Source: Clytia hemisphaerica
Taxonomy: Eukaryota; Cnidaria; Hydrozoa; Leptothecata; Clytiidae
DNA length: 64,000 nucleotides
Reading direction: 5' to 3'
NCBI GenBank assembly: GCA_902728285.1
Contig: CACVBU010000532.1
Span: 1,390,059 to 1,454,058 of the forward strand
The translations under genes and the position numbers were made by a program. Below, piece by piece: positions 33,822-46,510 of the stretch; position 1 is the stretch's first letter, and the number at the start of each line of letters is the position of its first letter. The notes under the pieces are model-generated. The model made no database searches. It had not been told where the DNA came from and saw only the letters and a list, made by a program, of their open reading frames with translations.

Positions 33822-34264
33822 TTTAGGGATCCAACCTCAAACTCGGCACATACCCGTCATATCATCTCGATAACCTCATCAGTAGAAAATTCGTCGGCAA
33901 AAAGTGACGAGATTATTGGCAAGTGACGGCGAATTTTCGTAACGACAAATTTTATACCGCTAAGGTATTCCCTCCCCCGGATTATATGCCTCAGTTTGTG
34001 GAAAAGTGGAAATAAATGCTCAATACAACTCTAACTTAAGAAGATGGGGAGTGATCTTAAAAAAAACATTTCAAGAGGATAAACGATATTTCGGTTATCA
34101 GTCTAGCTATACTAAAAGATAACAATACAACGTGTCAAAAATAAAAACCTCTACTACAATATAATTTGCCAAAATAAAACAAGACAATTACAAGTAGAGT
34201 TCTGTAGATTCCATTTAGTTAAGTTCGAACATAACGACTATGGCTCAAATCAGTAACAAGTTCA

Positions 34265-36037
34265 TTAAATCGCAAAATCAATAATCACGTGTTTTATCGC
34301 GTCCCAGTACTCATTGATATTTCTTTGACCATTGTTTAGTTGGTGACGGAGACGGACAACTCTTTCCTCTAGGCGTCGCCATTTCAACCGACGTAGTGGT
34401 GGTGGGTCGCCATTCCACATCTCGGCCACTCGTTGTTCGTGATTTGTTTGATCTTCTTTGGCTCTTGTGATGAAAGTCCATAACGAGGGATGGTTCACGC
34501 CAACAAGTTGATTCCAGCTAAAAGAAAAAAAAGAGCGTTTTCACTGCTCTACCTCAACCTTTTTCTTTTAAAACATCTTTCCTTTCCTTTCAACCTTATA
34601 TATTAAAATATTTTCTCAAAAACTAAAATGTTTAACCACGCCCATAACTCAATTGGTTTTGTTTACAAAACGGTAAAAATAAAAGACAATAAAAAAAATA
34701 ATTAAAAAAGATAATTTTCCAAGAATGTTACAGAGGAAACCCCTGAAAAAAGAAAAAAGGGAGTAACGAGAAGTATCAAAGAAAAGGCTCATACTTTTAG
34801 TAATTTTGATTAAAGAGCAAAAGGGTTTTCCTTACCGATTGTGGAAGCTTTCCACGTGATTGTTAGTTCGGAACTCCATCGGTCTCTCGTGGACGTTCCA
34901 TGTATTTGGGGGGAAAACGCCATCAGCTCGTAACCACTGGTTTTCAAAATACAAGACCAGGGCCGCCAAACCAGGATATTGGACGATCTTCTGAAGGGTA
35001 ACGGGGTCTTGACGCAAGTTTTGGTATGATAATCGAACAAAATTGATTGGTACAAATGCCAATGCCATTATAGATCGAATAATCGTATGAATTTGTTGGT
35101 CATTTTGATAAGGTTGCTGTAAGCCTTCTTGTTGAACATGGCGCCAAATGGCTTTGCAAAAGTGAAAAAAACAGCCATAGATGATCGAGTTTGGTAGCTC
35201 CAACACAATCGCCTGTTTCAAAGCGGCTTCGAAATCAATCACAACTGCATTAGGATTCAAATCATTACCAGTAAGATTTCGATAGGCAATTTTGATTTGT
35301 TGAATGACGTACTGATAAGATTCTTGCGCTTTATTGATGAGCAAACTGCACGTGAATCGAAACACATAATTGTTTAACATACCATGTACCGTAAACATCT
35401 GAGTGTAGGGGTGTGGCGCGGTTTTGAAAGTCCCATCCATAAAAAGGGTGTTACATCTTCCCATCAACCTTATGTCACCATCAGTTGCAACGATCAAGAT
35501 ACCACGGTTGTTGTTTTGGTGGCGAACAAAATTTTCTCCGTTGAATGTTGTTGACCATTCCTGTGGTATGAGGACTTGCGCTACTGTTTGTGGTATCGGC
35601 GGGACGACTTGTGCACGGGTTCTGCCGAGTGCTCCTCTAATGGCTTCAAATCGGGGGAAACGGTCTCCCACCTCTCGAGGTTGAGGGTTACGACCACGCT
35701 GGACAAGTTCTTGCTCGTAGACACGTCTGGCAGGTAGGGTTGGATCAGCGCGTATTCTCTCTCGCATTCCGTTGACGTGCTGCTGATGGTGTATACGTCC
35801 GATCTCAGGTATATGATCATGTTCTGCTACACGAAGTACATTTATTGGGATATTCTGGCCATTGTCGAAATTATTTGTCGTCAGCGATGCTCGGCAATGA
35901 GTCAAACCACATCTCCAATAAATACGATCAAGTCGTGTTTTATTCCTGTGGTAACGGTAGCTTTCGTGAATGAGTATCTTCCCACGTCCCGAATCTATAA
36001 GATGAGGCATGGCTGCTTGCTGAATTGAACTGAACAA
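34265..36037 (-). CDS. Mutator-like transposase with FLYWCH zinc finger
   Basis: Two exons: 36037-34836 (donor AATCG|GTAAGG) and 34517-34265 (acceptor TTTTAG), joining in frame (HNR|WNQLVGVNHPS) for 484 residues without internal stops. Residues about 15-75 form a FLYWCH finger (RYHRNKTRLDRIYWRC, then C and a His). From about residue 180 a MULE domain follows: NTLFMDGTFKTAP with the first catalytic Asp, QMFTVHG, AVVIDFEAALKQA with a second acidic pair, YGCFFHFCKAIWRH, and TNNHVESFHNR near the splice site. Family knowledge: MULE transposases cut and paste DNA with 9-11 bp duplications. I found no matching terminal repeats around it, so it may be a domesticated or end-eroded copy. The open frame argues for recent activity. 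Confidence 0.85.
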
Positions 36038-37744
36038 TAGAATTTAATTTCTTCCTGTATTTATACCATTCTAACAGACGAGATTCGAACGTCGCGAGAC
36101 ACTTTGATCGAATGTAAATGTCGACATTTTATACTTCAAAAGAGCCGATTGGCGCGGTTGATTTTTTTAAATGGCGCTTTTTTTATCTGGGGGTAGGCAG
36201 GTAATAAAAAATTGGAATGTTGGAAGTCACGAGTGGTCACGAGGCTGGGTCAAACACAATATTATACAATTGTGTACTTTTATATCACACATCCTGGCTT
36301 TAAATTGCGTTTCCATCGGTTTTTCAAAGCGCTAAACTTTTCTAAGACACATTAGAGTACCCTTGAATTTTTACATGAAATTATCTTCCTATGGAGATAA
36401 TTAACCAAAAAATCAATAATAAGGTACAGACTTCTTAAAATTTTAAACATGTCCATGTCTGTCCTCTTGTGAAGTGATAGCGAGTTTTACCACTGGACAC
36501 CTTTCCTTGTCCCCTTTTCTTTCCAACAATTTTTATTCAGGTTTGTGCCTTTAATCTGACTGTTTTAACGTTTTAACCTCGCCTTTCACCCGGGGGGGGG
36601 GTACTACCCTTGCCGACTGACAGGGGTTCGAAAAGTTTCTGGCCTTAAAATCTTTTGGCCTTAAGTCTGGGACTGAGTATTAGACTCATGTTAGACGCAT
36701 ATACGCGTATCGCTCGGGTGTCATTCGCGAATATTATGACTTTTTTTTCAAAAAAATCTTCGATAAAGAAGGGTTTAAGCATTATAACCATAACATTGAT
36801 GCAATGAGGGAGAAAGCCAAATATGCGAAAATATACCAGGAAGGGGAGTCAGTTTTATAGTTAAGCTAGCACCCAGCGAAAATAAAAAGGGACCTGAAAT
36901 TATGACGTCACATGCAAAATAACTCGGAAAAATAACTCAAAATAAATAACTAGGGAATTACAGGCCCCAAATAACAGCATACCAGCTAATGCTTGAAAGT
37001 CTAAGTCTAAGGGTTAATAAAGGTGATTCGCGAAAGTTCATACTGGCGCAAATTATTTAAAAAAAAAGTTGAAAATCATAAGACTTTTTGGAACTAAAAT
37101 AAAAACTAGCGATTATAAAAGGCCCCCAGCGGAGCCAAATTTCACGCATTCACGCAATTTATTTTCGTAATTCGCGCAAACCCAACTTTTTGGGAAATGA
37201 GGGAAATTTTGATAAAAAATCGGGGATATTGTCAAAAGTAGGGGAAATTTGCACAAATTTGGGTGAAAGAGAAAATTCACGTTTGTGCAAGCTTTTTCAA
37301 TTCATGCAATCAAGCAATTTATTTTCGGTTTTAACGCATTCACGCAACCAAGAAAGCCCATTCACGCATTCAAGCAAACCACTGGGGGACATTAATGCAT
37401 TTTGGTGGTTCAAAAGTCTTGGAATCCATTTTAAATCGCATTCAAGAAGTATACGTTTAACTTTTTCTGGACGGGTCTAGTCGAAATCGTTCCGTAAGGA
37501 ACAATGATTTCAAAATTAATCAGTCCACTACACAGTTCCAGACTGGAAATGCACTTCAATCTCTACTTTCTTCAAGTTTTTACAATTTAACCCTAATAGA
37601 ATCTCATGTAACCAACCGATTTATAAGTCGGCCGAAAAGACCGATTTTTTGTTGTAAAATACAGGCTAAGGCCTAGATAATGATATCGTCTGTTAAATGG
37701 ATAGTAAGCGCGGGAAAATATATATGCGCGGAGTTTACAATCGT
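36038..37744. other. Gene-free stretch with a G-run relic
   Basis: A single G-run end (CCCGGGGGGGGGGTACTACC near 36590) with 'ttgccgactgacagggg' is a relic of the same broad class as the element near 41.3-41.57 kb. From 37130 to 37390 the words 'ttcacgcattcacgcaa' and 'tgggaaatgagggaaatttt' repeat. No exon seen. Confidence 0.4.
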
Positions 37745-37746
37745 TA

Positions 37747-37872
37747 CCTTGAGTATCAGAGACCGAGTTTTCAAATCAACCTCTGACGACCAATCGCGAT
37801 TCTATAGAATTTCTACACTTCGTCGTCAGGGGCTAATATATCCTTTAAAAGCTCGGCCTCTGATACTCAGGG
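37747..37872. mobile_element. 126-bp MITE with TA target site
   Basis: Ends CCTTGAGTATCAGAGACCGAG and CTCGGCCTCTGATACTCAGGG are inverted. TA lies on each side (37745-37746 and 37873-37874), consistent with a Tc1/mariner-type miniature element. The interior 'cctctgacgacc' and 'cgtcgtcagggg' also pair, so the whole element folds. Confidence 0.78.
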
Positions 37873-38399
37873 TATACAATTTTATTTGGCGGTATACGGA
37901 AAAAATAATGGCCGTCGACTTTGGTACAAACTGTTAACTCCGGTGGCGAGTTCTTCTCCATCCCGGACGGTAGGTATTCCCGTTTTCAAAATTATCTAAC
38001 TTAATAAATGATTCCTTTACCGTGACCATGTCTAGACCCCAAGCAAAACAGCTATTTTCAAAGTGCTCAAAATTTAAAACCGATTGTTCCAAAATGATAG
38101 AGCGTTGAAAATGCCTTATCAGCCCTTGTTATACTGGCTTTAATTTAACGCTGGGCCTTATTTTGCCACAGCTAATTGTTTCTCATTTTTAGCTCTGCCC
38201 TAATTTAATTCCGATCCCTTACGCGGGTAAAAAGGGCCGATAAAGAAGAGCAAATTAAACATCAAGGTCGATGTATAAGAACCACTCCTTGAGGCACTAT
38301 TATGGACTCAGGTAAGTTATGGCATGTGTCTCAAAAACTTGAAAATAACCATAATTTTTGGAAAGCATTAAGCAGGCGGAAAATGACAGAAGCAGCCAC

Positions 38400-39950
38400 C
38401 GACCTAAACTTTGCAAATATCTGTTCTGATTTGCCAGCTGAAAGGATTTTCCCGAAATCAAGAACAGTTCCTCGTTTTCCAGGGGAGAAATTTTTACTTC
38501 AGAACAGTTATATTTTTCCAGCTAGGAGGTAAAAAAACTTTCGGAACAGATACGAAATTACCAGGCGATTGATTTTATGCGAATTAACTGTTCTTATCTA
38601 CCAGGGCTGACAAAATCTTATAAGAACAGATCGCTAAATTCCAGCTCGACATTGAAGGACTATTAAGAACAGAAACTTAATTTCCAGCTAACAGTTTAAA
38701 TATCCGTGCAAACAGATCAACAATAGCGCTCCGCAAAGCATACTTCATAATGATTACTTTTCACTTTTTTTTGACATTTCTACGAGTTGCAATCCCACAA
38801 TTCAATGCAGCTCAATTAAAGATACGTGCAAGTTGTTATATATCTTTTGTCAAATGATGCAATTAACGTGCAAAAAAGATTAACGCAAGGTTGATGGGAT
38901 TGGAACTTGTACAAACACATTGAGAGTAATGATTATATCAAAAATAAAATCTATTTTTAGATTCAGCGCGGTGCTCTATTTCCAGATGTTCTACATAGAT
39001 GGAGAATTTTCAGCTGCCACTCCGGGCAACCACATTCAGTTGACTTTTTAGAAATTCCCTCAGAACATATAGGAAATTCTTATATATTAAACTATTTTTC
39101 ATAAGAACAGATCTTGGAACAGATCATATTTTTCCAGCTGGTCCCAATCTTCAGTAGAACAGGCCACTTTCTTTCCAGCTGACTTTTTTCTTTAGTTCGC
39201 TAAAAACAGACCGCCATATCAGAGGAATGTAAAGAGATGGAAAAACAGCTTTTCTGATTACTCAAAGTTCAACGATCACTTCTATTGAAAATTCTATTGT
39301 AAAAACGTTGATTAGGTCATTAAATGAAAGTCCAGAAAAGACGGCTCGCCATACAAATTGGACGGTTTCTACATGATTTGACGATAAAAATGAAAATTTT
39401 TTTTTCCTTTTTTGCCGATTACTAGTTCAATTTTTCAGAATAAGGAGCAATGTTTTTACCAATGTATAGCAAAATAAATTCTTAACGCAATGATATTGAA
39501 TTGGTCCTTGTAAAACTGTCAAAAGTCGAGTAAAATTAAGATTAAGTTATACTTTTCTCGAGCTCTAGCTTTCCATATTATGGTGCGGTCATGATGTGGT
39601 TATATCAGTAAAATCGCTAGGAAATTCTGAGCAAGAAGATATAGCTACCTTTTCGTATAGGAGAGGTGTACCCAAAATATAAGCCCTAAAAGTTTGCGCA
39701 TAATCAGGCTTGAAACAAAAGAATTTTGTCACAACACGCTAATTATGCAATTTTTTTATAGCGACAACAAAAGAAACCTATTTACTCGACATAAACTCCC
39801 TTAAGGGCAAGAGACCTGGTATATGACGAGCCGTTTTTCCATTGTTTTCAAGAAGCTGTTTTTCCATCTCTTTACATTCCTTTGGCCATATCCAGCTGAA
39901 AGTGCCTTCAGAACAGATATTTTTAAGTCCCCCTTCGGTGGATGCTTTTT
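38400..39950. repeat. Array of AGAACAGAT and TTCCAGCT words in a foldback
   Basis: About ten irregular units pair 'aagaacaga(t)' with 'tttccagct' at roughly 30-60 bp spacing, from 38415 to 39190 and again near 39890-39925. An inverted match joins 39222-39253 (GGAATGTAAAGAGATGGAAAA) to 39840-39880, and 'gacggctcg' (about 39339) to 'cgagccgt' (39825), so the region folds around about 39570. No coding exon is convincing. ATGGACTCAG|GTAAGT at 38302 resembles a short first exon. Confidence 0.55.
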
Positions 39951-40690
39951 CGAAATGAACAAACCAATGACTGAATACGAAAGGTACCATGATGAAGTCT
40001 CCCTCTAGGGTGTTACCTAATTGTTTATGCCCTCATTTTCGCGAAAAACTGCAAAAACCAAAAAATGCTGACACGTCAGCAAAACTTGTTTTTTAAATGA
40101 AACTCCAGTTTCGCTAATGGTATATATGTGAAATTTTGACCAAAGTTGCACATTATTGAAAGGATCATTTTGAAAGGTCACCACACTGTTCAAACGTCTT
40201 GATAGAACATATACATCTATAAGACTACACTCTCAACTCTTACCATGAACCCTGACCAAGGAAAAGGTAAGAATTCAAACTCTTAAACACCATTTGAGGA
40301 CGCTAATTTATCAACTAGCTTGGCCCACTACTATGAGAGGTTATTGAAGATATAGCAAATTACGCAACCATTTTAATTTGGTAATCACTTACCTTAAAAA
40401 ACTCAGAATAATTATTTTGGAATTGCTTGATGACTATACTTTGAGTATTGTGAGACATACTCTCCACAAATTTTTAATAACAAATTTTGCTGACGTCAGC
40501 ACTTTATTGCAAAATTTCGTATTTTGCTGATTTCTGCAAAATTTGAAAATAAATCTAATGCAAAGTGTTTTCAATTTTAATTTAGGAAGATACGGGAGAG
40601 TCAACATCGTGTTAAGCCCCATTGATAAAGGAAAATCGCTTTACTCGAGAGGATAGTCTCCATCATTGCTAGACTCCTTAATGCAGTTGT
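39951..40690. other. Gene-free stretch
   Basis: Contains CATGAACCCTGACCAAGGAAAAG|GTAAGA (about 40245-40273), another ATG-plus-donor resembling a mini first exon, downstream of a TATA-like 'catatacatctataag'. I found no matching second exon. Words 'gctgacgtcagca' and 'ctgacacgtcagc' occur near 40070 and 40488. Confidence 0.3.
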
Positions 40691-40772
40691 GACTCGATGG
40701 CCGAGTGGTTAAGGCGCTGGCGTTCTAATTATAGGTGCTTTGTATATAGTGGGTTCGAATCCCGTCAGCGGC
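40691..40772 (+). tRNA. tRNA-like pseudogene (class II type)
   Basis: It has a well preserved D-arm/A-box (ATGGCCGAGTGGTTAAGGCG) and T-arm/B-box (GTGGGTTCGAATCCC), as in Leu/Ser tRNAs with a long variable arm. The acceptor strands (GACTCGA and AGCGGCA) do not pair and the anticodon stem is broken. It is a pseudogene or the head of a tRNA-derived SINE. Confidence 0.6.
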
Positions 40773-42614
40773 AAAAGTTTGGAAATGTCGGGAAATGCAT
40801 CAAAAGCTTTCAAAACTTAGCAATAGATAAGATAATTAGATAATAGAAGCTCAGAGTGGAGGATGGGAAGGAAATTTTTTTGCGTCACTTAAGGAACCCG
40901 GTACGAACGACATTCGGTTATTGCCACGTCAGCTGATCTTGTTATTGTTGGAAAGTACTTTCAAAGCTCTATCTTTTCAGCGTGCGAGATTTTTGAATTA
41001 GGTCCTGAATCAAAACTGCCTTCAGCCGAAAATATCGTTCATGAGAGCACGAAATTTTGCCGGTGGACCGTCAAAGGGTTAACAGCTTGAAACTTCCAGG
41101 AAAAATTCCGGAACCATGAGAAAGTCTACCTTAGGCGTACAAACTTTCGCGAGCAGACAGTTTCGCAAGGTCAAAAAATTGTGAAATTTACTTTCGCCAG
41201 TTTGAGGAAAAAATATTTTCCGTAAGCATAAAAGCGACTTGGGTGATAAAAGTTTTCACACGAAAATTGGCTTAAAAGTAACAAATAATTCTTGACCTCG
41301 ATCATAACTGGGTGTTGGGCACTGGGGGAGAACGGGCTACGGAGATGTGCTTTAATTTTGCAGCCTGTGCATCATTGTATCAGGGTATCTTTTTTCAGCT
41401 CAACAAGTCCCAGTTAGAGTAAAAAACAAGTAAAAAAATTTAGAATTTTAGTTCTATTCAGGGCCACTTTTTTCACAAATTTTGAGTCCAACGTAGGGTC
41501 CATTTTTCAAATCTCAGCGGAACACCCCCATTGGTCGGCAAGGGTAGCACCTCCCAGAGTTTAAAGCTTCCAACTGTTATGTTTTAGAAGCCCTTCCCTA
41601 CAACTCTCGATTCACATACTCACGTATTGACACGCGATAAATCCATTTTCACGTTCACGCAAAATTTCTTTTTTATTCTTTACTACAATCATGGAGAAAA
41701 TATTTGAGACAAAGGGGATTTCCCGGCGAAAATTTAAACACCATACATGATTTTTAAGTGCGTTAAACCACAGTCGGAGAGTTTTAACATGAGACTTAAG
41801 ACTTAGAACCGGGCTTAGAACTTTAGGGTCTCAGGATTTAAAAGCTCAAATTTGCTCAAATAAGGCTTGGAATATAGTCTAGAAGCCACTGAACCCCTCT
41901 AAAATCGAAATATTCAATGAAAGAAAGAAAGAGGAGATGCTAAAATAGCAATCCTCGCCTGAACTTTAAATTCTGAAAAACGTTAACATGTCAATATATT
42001 TCGACCATGATTGTAAGTTTATGTGGCCACTTTTTAAAACTACTTTTATTAAGGGGTGTTGTTTCATTAAACAGTTTTCTGCCCGTTTTATTCGAAATAC
42101 GGATTAGTCACATCCCCCTGTTTGAAAGCGATAAATTCTCCTTTCCTTTTTGTGAGGGGGGGGGGTAAATGAGACACACCCAAAGGAACAGACATAAATA
42201 ACGTCACCGGCGCCATAGGGCTGGTACATCACGGTCCGCTAAAAGTGTAAGAGAAAAAAATGATGTTTTGTTGTGTGTGCAGCGCCTCAGAGGAAACCCC
42301 CAAACAGCAAGCCAAGCTCACCATTTTTTCCCTCCCCTTTTATTACACTTTTTTATAAGCAACTCCTATTTTCGGGCTTGCTTGGACGTTGCTTAGCGTT
42401 CTAGTTCAATTTCTGAAAAATATGTTTTGACCACTACCTATATATGCTTATTGGATTAAGGCAAGGGCTATTGTTTGCCATGGTTAGATTATCTAAAAAG
42501 CTTTTACTTGTATGGTATAAAAAGTTGGCTAATTCGAGGCCTGGAACCTCTTCAACCTTCAACGTTGCTTATAAAAAATGTGCCTCCTCTTTGGATTCAT
42601 TTTATATATTTTTT
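40773..42614. other. Gene-free stretch with decayed repeats
   Basis: An eroded G-run-type element spans about 41300-41570 (GGGCACTGGGGGAGAACGGG at the left, 'gtcggcaagggtagcacctccc' at the right). A G9 run sits near 42155. No exon recognised. Confidence 0.35.
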
Positions 42615-42725
42615 TTGATACTCGTTGTCGGACAAAATTGTTGTCGGAATACTGACGCATCCGTCAAATCTAATGTCGGACATTTTTACTGTCGGACTAG
42701 AAAGTGTCGGACTACTGACGACCTC
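42615..42725. repeat. Repeat rich in GTCGGAC words
   Basis: Reverse-oriented relative of 32948-33080, with six GTCGGA words including ACTGTCGGACTAGAAAGTGT. Confidence 0.6.
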
Positions 42726-44808
42726 CCAATAATACAACTTTTCTATTTTTCCTTTTTTTTTTGCAAAAGTTCTAGAAATGAAAATAAAAGGATTATGATA
42801 ATTGAATACTATCCACCGATGTTCCGCGGCACTTATCGTAAACCTAGAATCGCTTGGCATACTCTTCGCTTGAGAAAATGATTGACAGATTAAAGTGTTC
42901 CACCCGCGCTGGAGCTCGCGAGCGTTCTGCAAGCATTGTCAGCTTAATCCTTGGACCACGCTAAAAATGGTAGACTTTTCGATGGAAATTGTTGGAATGT
43001 TTACAAGGCTCTGACAGAAAATCTTTTGTTTTTTTTTGTCAATGATGACAGTGCCGTTATTAATTTTGTTAGATCTAACAAATTAATGTTTGTATACTTT
43101 TGATTCCCATTGAAGAATAATATTCTGGTTTTCATGTTATTATGCTGTTTTAGAGCTTTAGAGCTAGCCTGTTACCAGACGGTACTAATTGAACGTTCGA
43201 TTGTGATCTAAGTAATCAATAATGATCGATAACAATCAAAGGTGATCAGTGACCACTTATTGATTCTATTGGTGATCGAATACTCACTCAACTCCAAATC
43301 ATGGCATTTTCTTCGACCATTTTCGAATCGTTTGATCGTTTCGATTGCTGTTCGATTACTTTCAATCCCTTTCAATCATATTGGATACCGTCGATTGTGT
43401 CGGATATGTTTCCTGTAGCAAAGCGACGGAATCTTGAACCGAGTTTATCTCGTCCAATAAAAACATATAATTTACGCGCGAAAACCACTTTCGCTTTCTC
43501 CGACCAATCAGAATCCGCGATATGGGTTATTTGAGGAAACCCAGGGCAAACACACTTAAAATGGCAGGAAAGTACTGAAGGTGATTCTTATGGCTTCTTT
43601 TGTGGTTTGGTTTTAGGTCAATGTTTTTGGTTTTTCCAAGGTATCTATGTAATCAACTGGTTTTCGAAGAAAACAATGGTTATCGAAGTTATCGAAAGTA
43701 ATCAATATCGATCAAACTACTCAAACGGTTATCGAGTCTTCAAAGGGTTGTTAAGAAAGTGATCGAAGACTCACAATTTATTTGAAATTTGGGTACTCGA
43801 AATTCGGGCTCCGGGCTCTCTGCCCCCAAAACCCCATTGGAAATGCTTAGCTCAATTTTACACTTGTTTCGCTCGCACACCTTGTCCCGCATTCAGAATT
43901 TTGAAACTTGGCAACTTTACCGCAGCCTGCATGATTCTGCTGATTTTCCGGTGGGGAGACACAGAAAAAAATCCGGGAAAAGCAATTTGTTCTTTTAAAA
44001 TACAGTTTTTTCTCAATCGCTCTGGTGGCCATCGAAAAACTGTTTTGTTTGCGTCAACACTCGTCCCCGATTTACTGGCACAATTTTCAAAAACCTGGAA
44101 TTTTTCCAACCGCAGGACCGCCCACCCCGCCTGCCCCGCCCGCATGCATTTTTAACACCCGTTGCGACGTAAACAGAGCAAACAAAGCAGTTTTTCGATG
44201 TTCGTCTTGGCTTAGAGGGCGAATGCCCCTTCACACTCAAAACTGCTGCTGCATGTCATGCATCTTGGGAAAGACCATGTATTTCTATTTCAAGAAATGA
44301 CGCAAGCAATCAACAAAAGAAACCAATAAAAGATCAAAGAGAAAAGCCATAAGTGGGAAAAAATAATTGTTCGCAAATCTAAAATTAAGTTTCATTTGCT
44401 TTCCTATGGTATATATTTAAAAAAGAAGTATCCAATCAAATAAAGGTAAAGCCCTTTCATCCAAGCAGAAAAGATTCTTAGAAAAAAATAATGCTTGCAT
44501 CAAATTCCCGCTCTCGTTTGAGAACTAAAGATAAGAAAAAATTCAACCCTCAGAATCAACAATTAAAACAAATAAAGTTATATGGCTGCTTGTCATCCAA
44601 GGCGCCAAAAATTAGGGCAGGTCGTTAACCTTCATCATACCTGGCAATCTCATTTGTTGAAATTTAAAAAAGACTTTCCCATGGAGCAACTTACGGAATC
44701 CACTGAGAAGACCACTTTCGTTTTTATTGCAGATTTCAATATAAACATTGCATGGGGAATACTTCTAGTCAATGTGCAGTGAGGCTGGAACTTCGATATT
44801 TGAGGATT
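42726..44808. other. Gene-free stretch
   Basis: Between about 43190 and 43780 the sequence is dense in ATCGA/TCGAT words (GATCGATAACAATCAAAGG and many variants), resembling the arms of 26817-28618. Overlapping open frames at 43.85-44.3 kb look like chance frames in GC-richer repeat DNA. Confidence 0.35.
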
Positions 44809-45058
44809 ACTCTCGGGTACCTAATAGCCATCCCCCGCTAATTAATTTTTCGAAAATTTTCCACCCAGGACATTCTTATTCCAACCCCCCCTGCTTATTA
44901 ATTTTTGGGAAAATGTTTTTGAAGGTTCCCTCTTTTGTCCTAATTCTGCTGTATTAGCCTCCTTTTCAAAAATCTTCCCCTCGCTTATTAAGTTTTGAGA
45001 TTTTTTCCAACCCCCCCACGCTTATTCCAAACCCCCCGGCTATTAGGTACCCGAGAGT
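44809..45058. mobile_element. CTCTCGGGTACCTAATAGC foldback MITE, copy 1
   Basis: Inverted ends ACTCTCGGGTACCTAATAGC and GGCTATTAGGTACCCGAGAGT. Inside are three or four units of 'ttattccaaccccccgcttattaattttt' type. Copies 2 and 3 are at 54874-55101 and 61131-61411. Confidence 0.82.
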
Positions 45059-46090
45059 CAGTTTTACCAGCTTTTTAGCGATTTTTGCCTCGCTTACCCA
45101 AATCTCGCGACCTCTTTACCTCAAAGGAAAATTGAAATTAGAGTTTTTTCTAAAAAAACCGCATACCTTATTGGTATTGTATTTTGCGGGTTACAAAATT
45201 TTTGGGGTGCTTAATTTCGCAATTTTTTAGGTAAAATTTCGCGAAATTTAATACCCTTTAAATTTTTTCAAAAATACAAAATCGCAAAATTAAATACACG
45301 CAAAACATTTTCAAAACAGCCCTGCCTAAATCCGATGAGATCTTTCAAGGATACAAACTAAAATAAAAACAAACCTTTCGCTGTGACGCAATGAAGATAC
45401 CTAAGTCTCAACTAAACTGAGAGATTTGATACACTGAACCAATTGAACCGAATAACAATAATTGCTTCTTAGTACAAAACATAATGTTCTATTACAAAAT
45501 TGTTAATGTTTTAAACACGCGCAATCGATTCAGAATAATAATAATGGAGGTAATTATTTTTATAACTCACACTTTATGATCACATTAATAATTGAAATCT
45601 TGTTAGATGTTTTATTTCAAGAGTTATTGCAATAGTTTATTGTTCAACTTGGAGAGGGAAGGTTTGTAAACATTGAATTTTTTTTCATAGCAGTTCTTTG
45701 GGGGGTCGGATTTAGGCAGGACTGTCGGATTTGGGACCACTTACGGTACTTACTATTTAATTTTTTTTTCCGGCCGAAAATGCCGGAAATATGCCAGAAA
45801 TCGCCGTTTTTGCAGATTTTAATTGGGCTTTTTGTTTTTCCTTATATTTCTTTGTTTTTTCACACAACATTTTTGATAACAATGCCACAATCAAGCACGT
45901 TTCAATTGTCAATAAAACTCATTTTTGCAACCGGAACTTTCTATTTCTTTTTTTCCCTTCTCCCCTTCCCTCTCCTCCAATCAACAATCAATGATGAAAT
46001 TTAATTCAATTTCGCTAACTGCTATATTTTCTGATTGATTGTTTTTATGTTTCTCATTATTGCTATCTAATTTTCATCATTAGGTAGGCC
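45059..46090. other. Gene-free stretch
   Basis: AT-rich. Words such as 'tttcgcgaaatt' and 'aatcgcaaaattaaa' recur at 45230-45310 and resemble the GCGAAATTA repeats around 61.05-61.7 kb. No exon seen. Confidence 0.35.
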
Positions 46091-46094
46091 ATTC

Positions 46095-46390
46095 AGCATC
46101 TAGCTTGTTGTGATAGTGATACCAAGGGTAAAGTTATGCATTATCTGCACACAGAGCTATTTTCTATTTAACTTTGTCAGGCATGTGTTATAAATGTAAA
46201 TCAAAAATAGCAACAGTCCTAGGACTTGCCCTGGCCGGTGAGGTACTACAGAAATGACTGGTGAGGATTTCAATGATTTCCTACGAAAAACAACATACTG
46301 AGAATGATTTGAAAATAATTTTGTTCTGCTTTTGAGTGGTTCATATTCCCCCTTTTGTATAGGGGAGTGATTGTTGCATCTTTCCAAATT
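46095..46390 (-). pseudogene. Non-LTR reverse transcriptase remnant
   Basis: The minus strand reads LKSRTKLF, QYVVFRRKS, then SPVISVVPHRPGQVLGLLLF, a damaged form of the LINE motif VPQGSVLGPLLFLIYIND. A stop and then CADNA follow, corresponding to the catalytic FADD(T). It is a short, multiply broken fragment of a Jockey/RTE-like element. Confidence 0.75.
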
Positions 46391-46510
46391 TTTGATATTC
46401 CACCCTGTTTCAGTGACCTGCTTTCAATAATCATGTCTAATACCTTTAATTTCTTTGATGTTTTTTAGATTAAACAATTAAAAAAAACAATACTTAAGAA
46501 TGTAGGGAAA

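Noticed and set aside
38400..39950. CRISPR-like array
   Set aside because: The repeat words are 8-10 bases, imperfect and irregularly spaced in a eukaryotic genome. No cas genes are present.
40691..40772. Functional tRNA-Leu or tRNA-Ser gene
   Set aside because: D- and T-arms are good but the acceptor and anticodon stems do not pair. It is listed as a pseudogene instead.
43847..44300. Cluster of overlapping open frames on both strands
   Set aside because: They overlap in four frames with no splice logic, no domain and no codon pattern. They are probably chance frames in GC-richer DNA.
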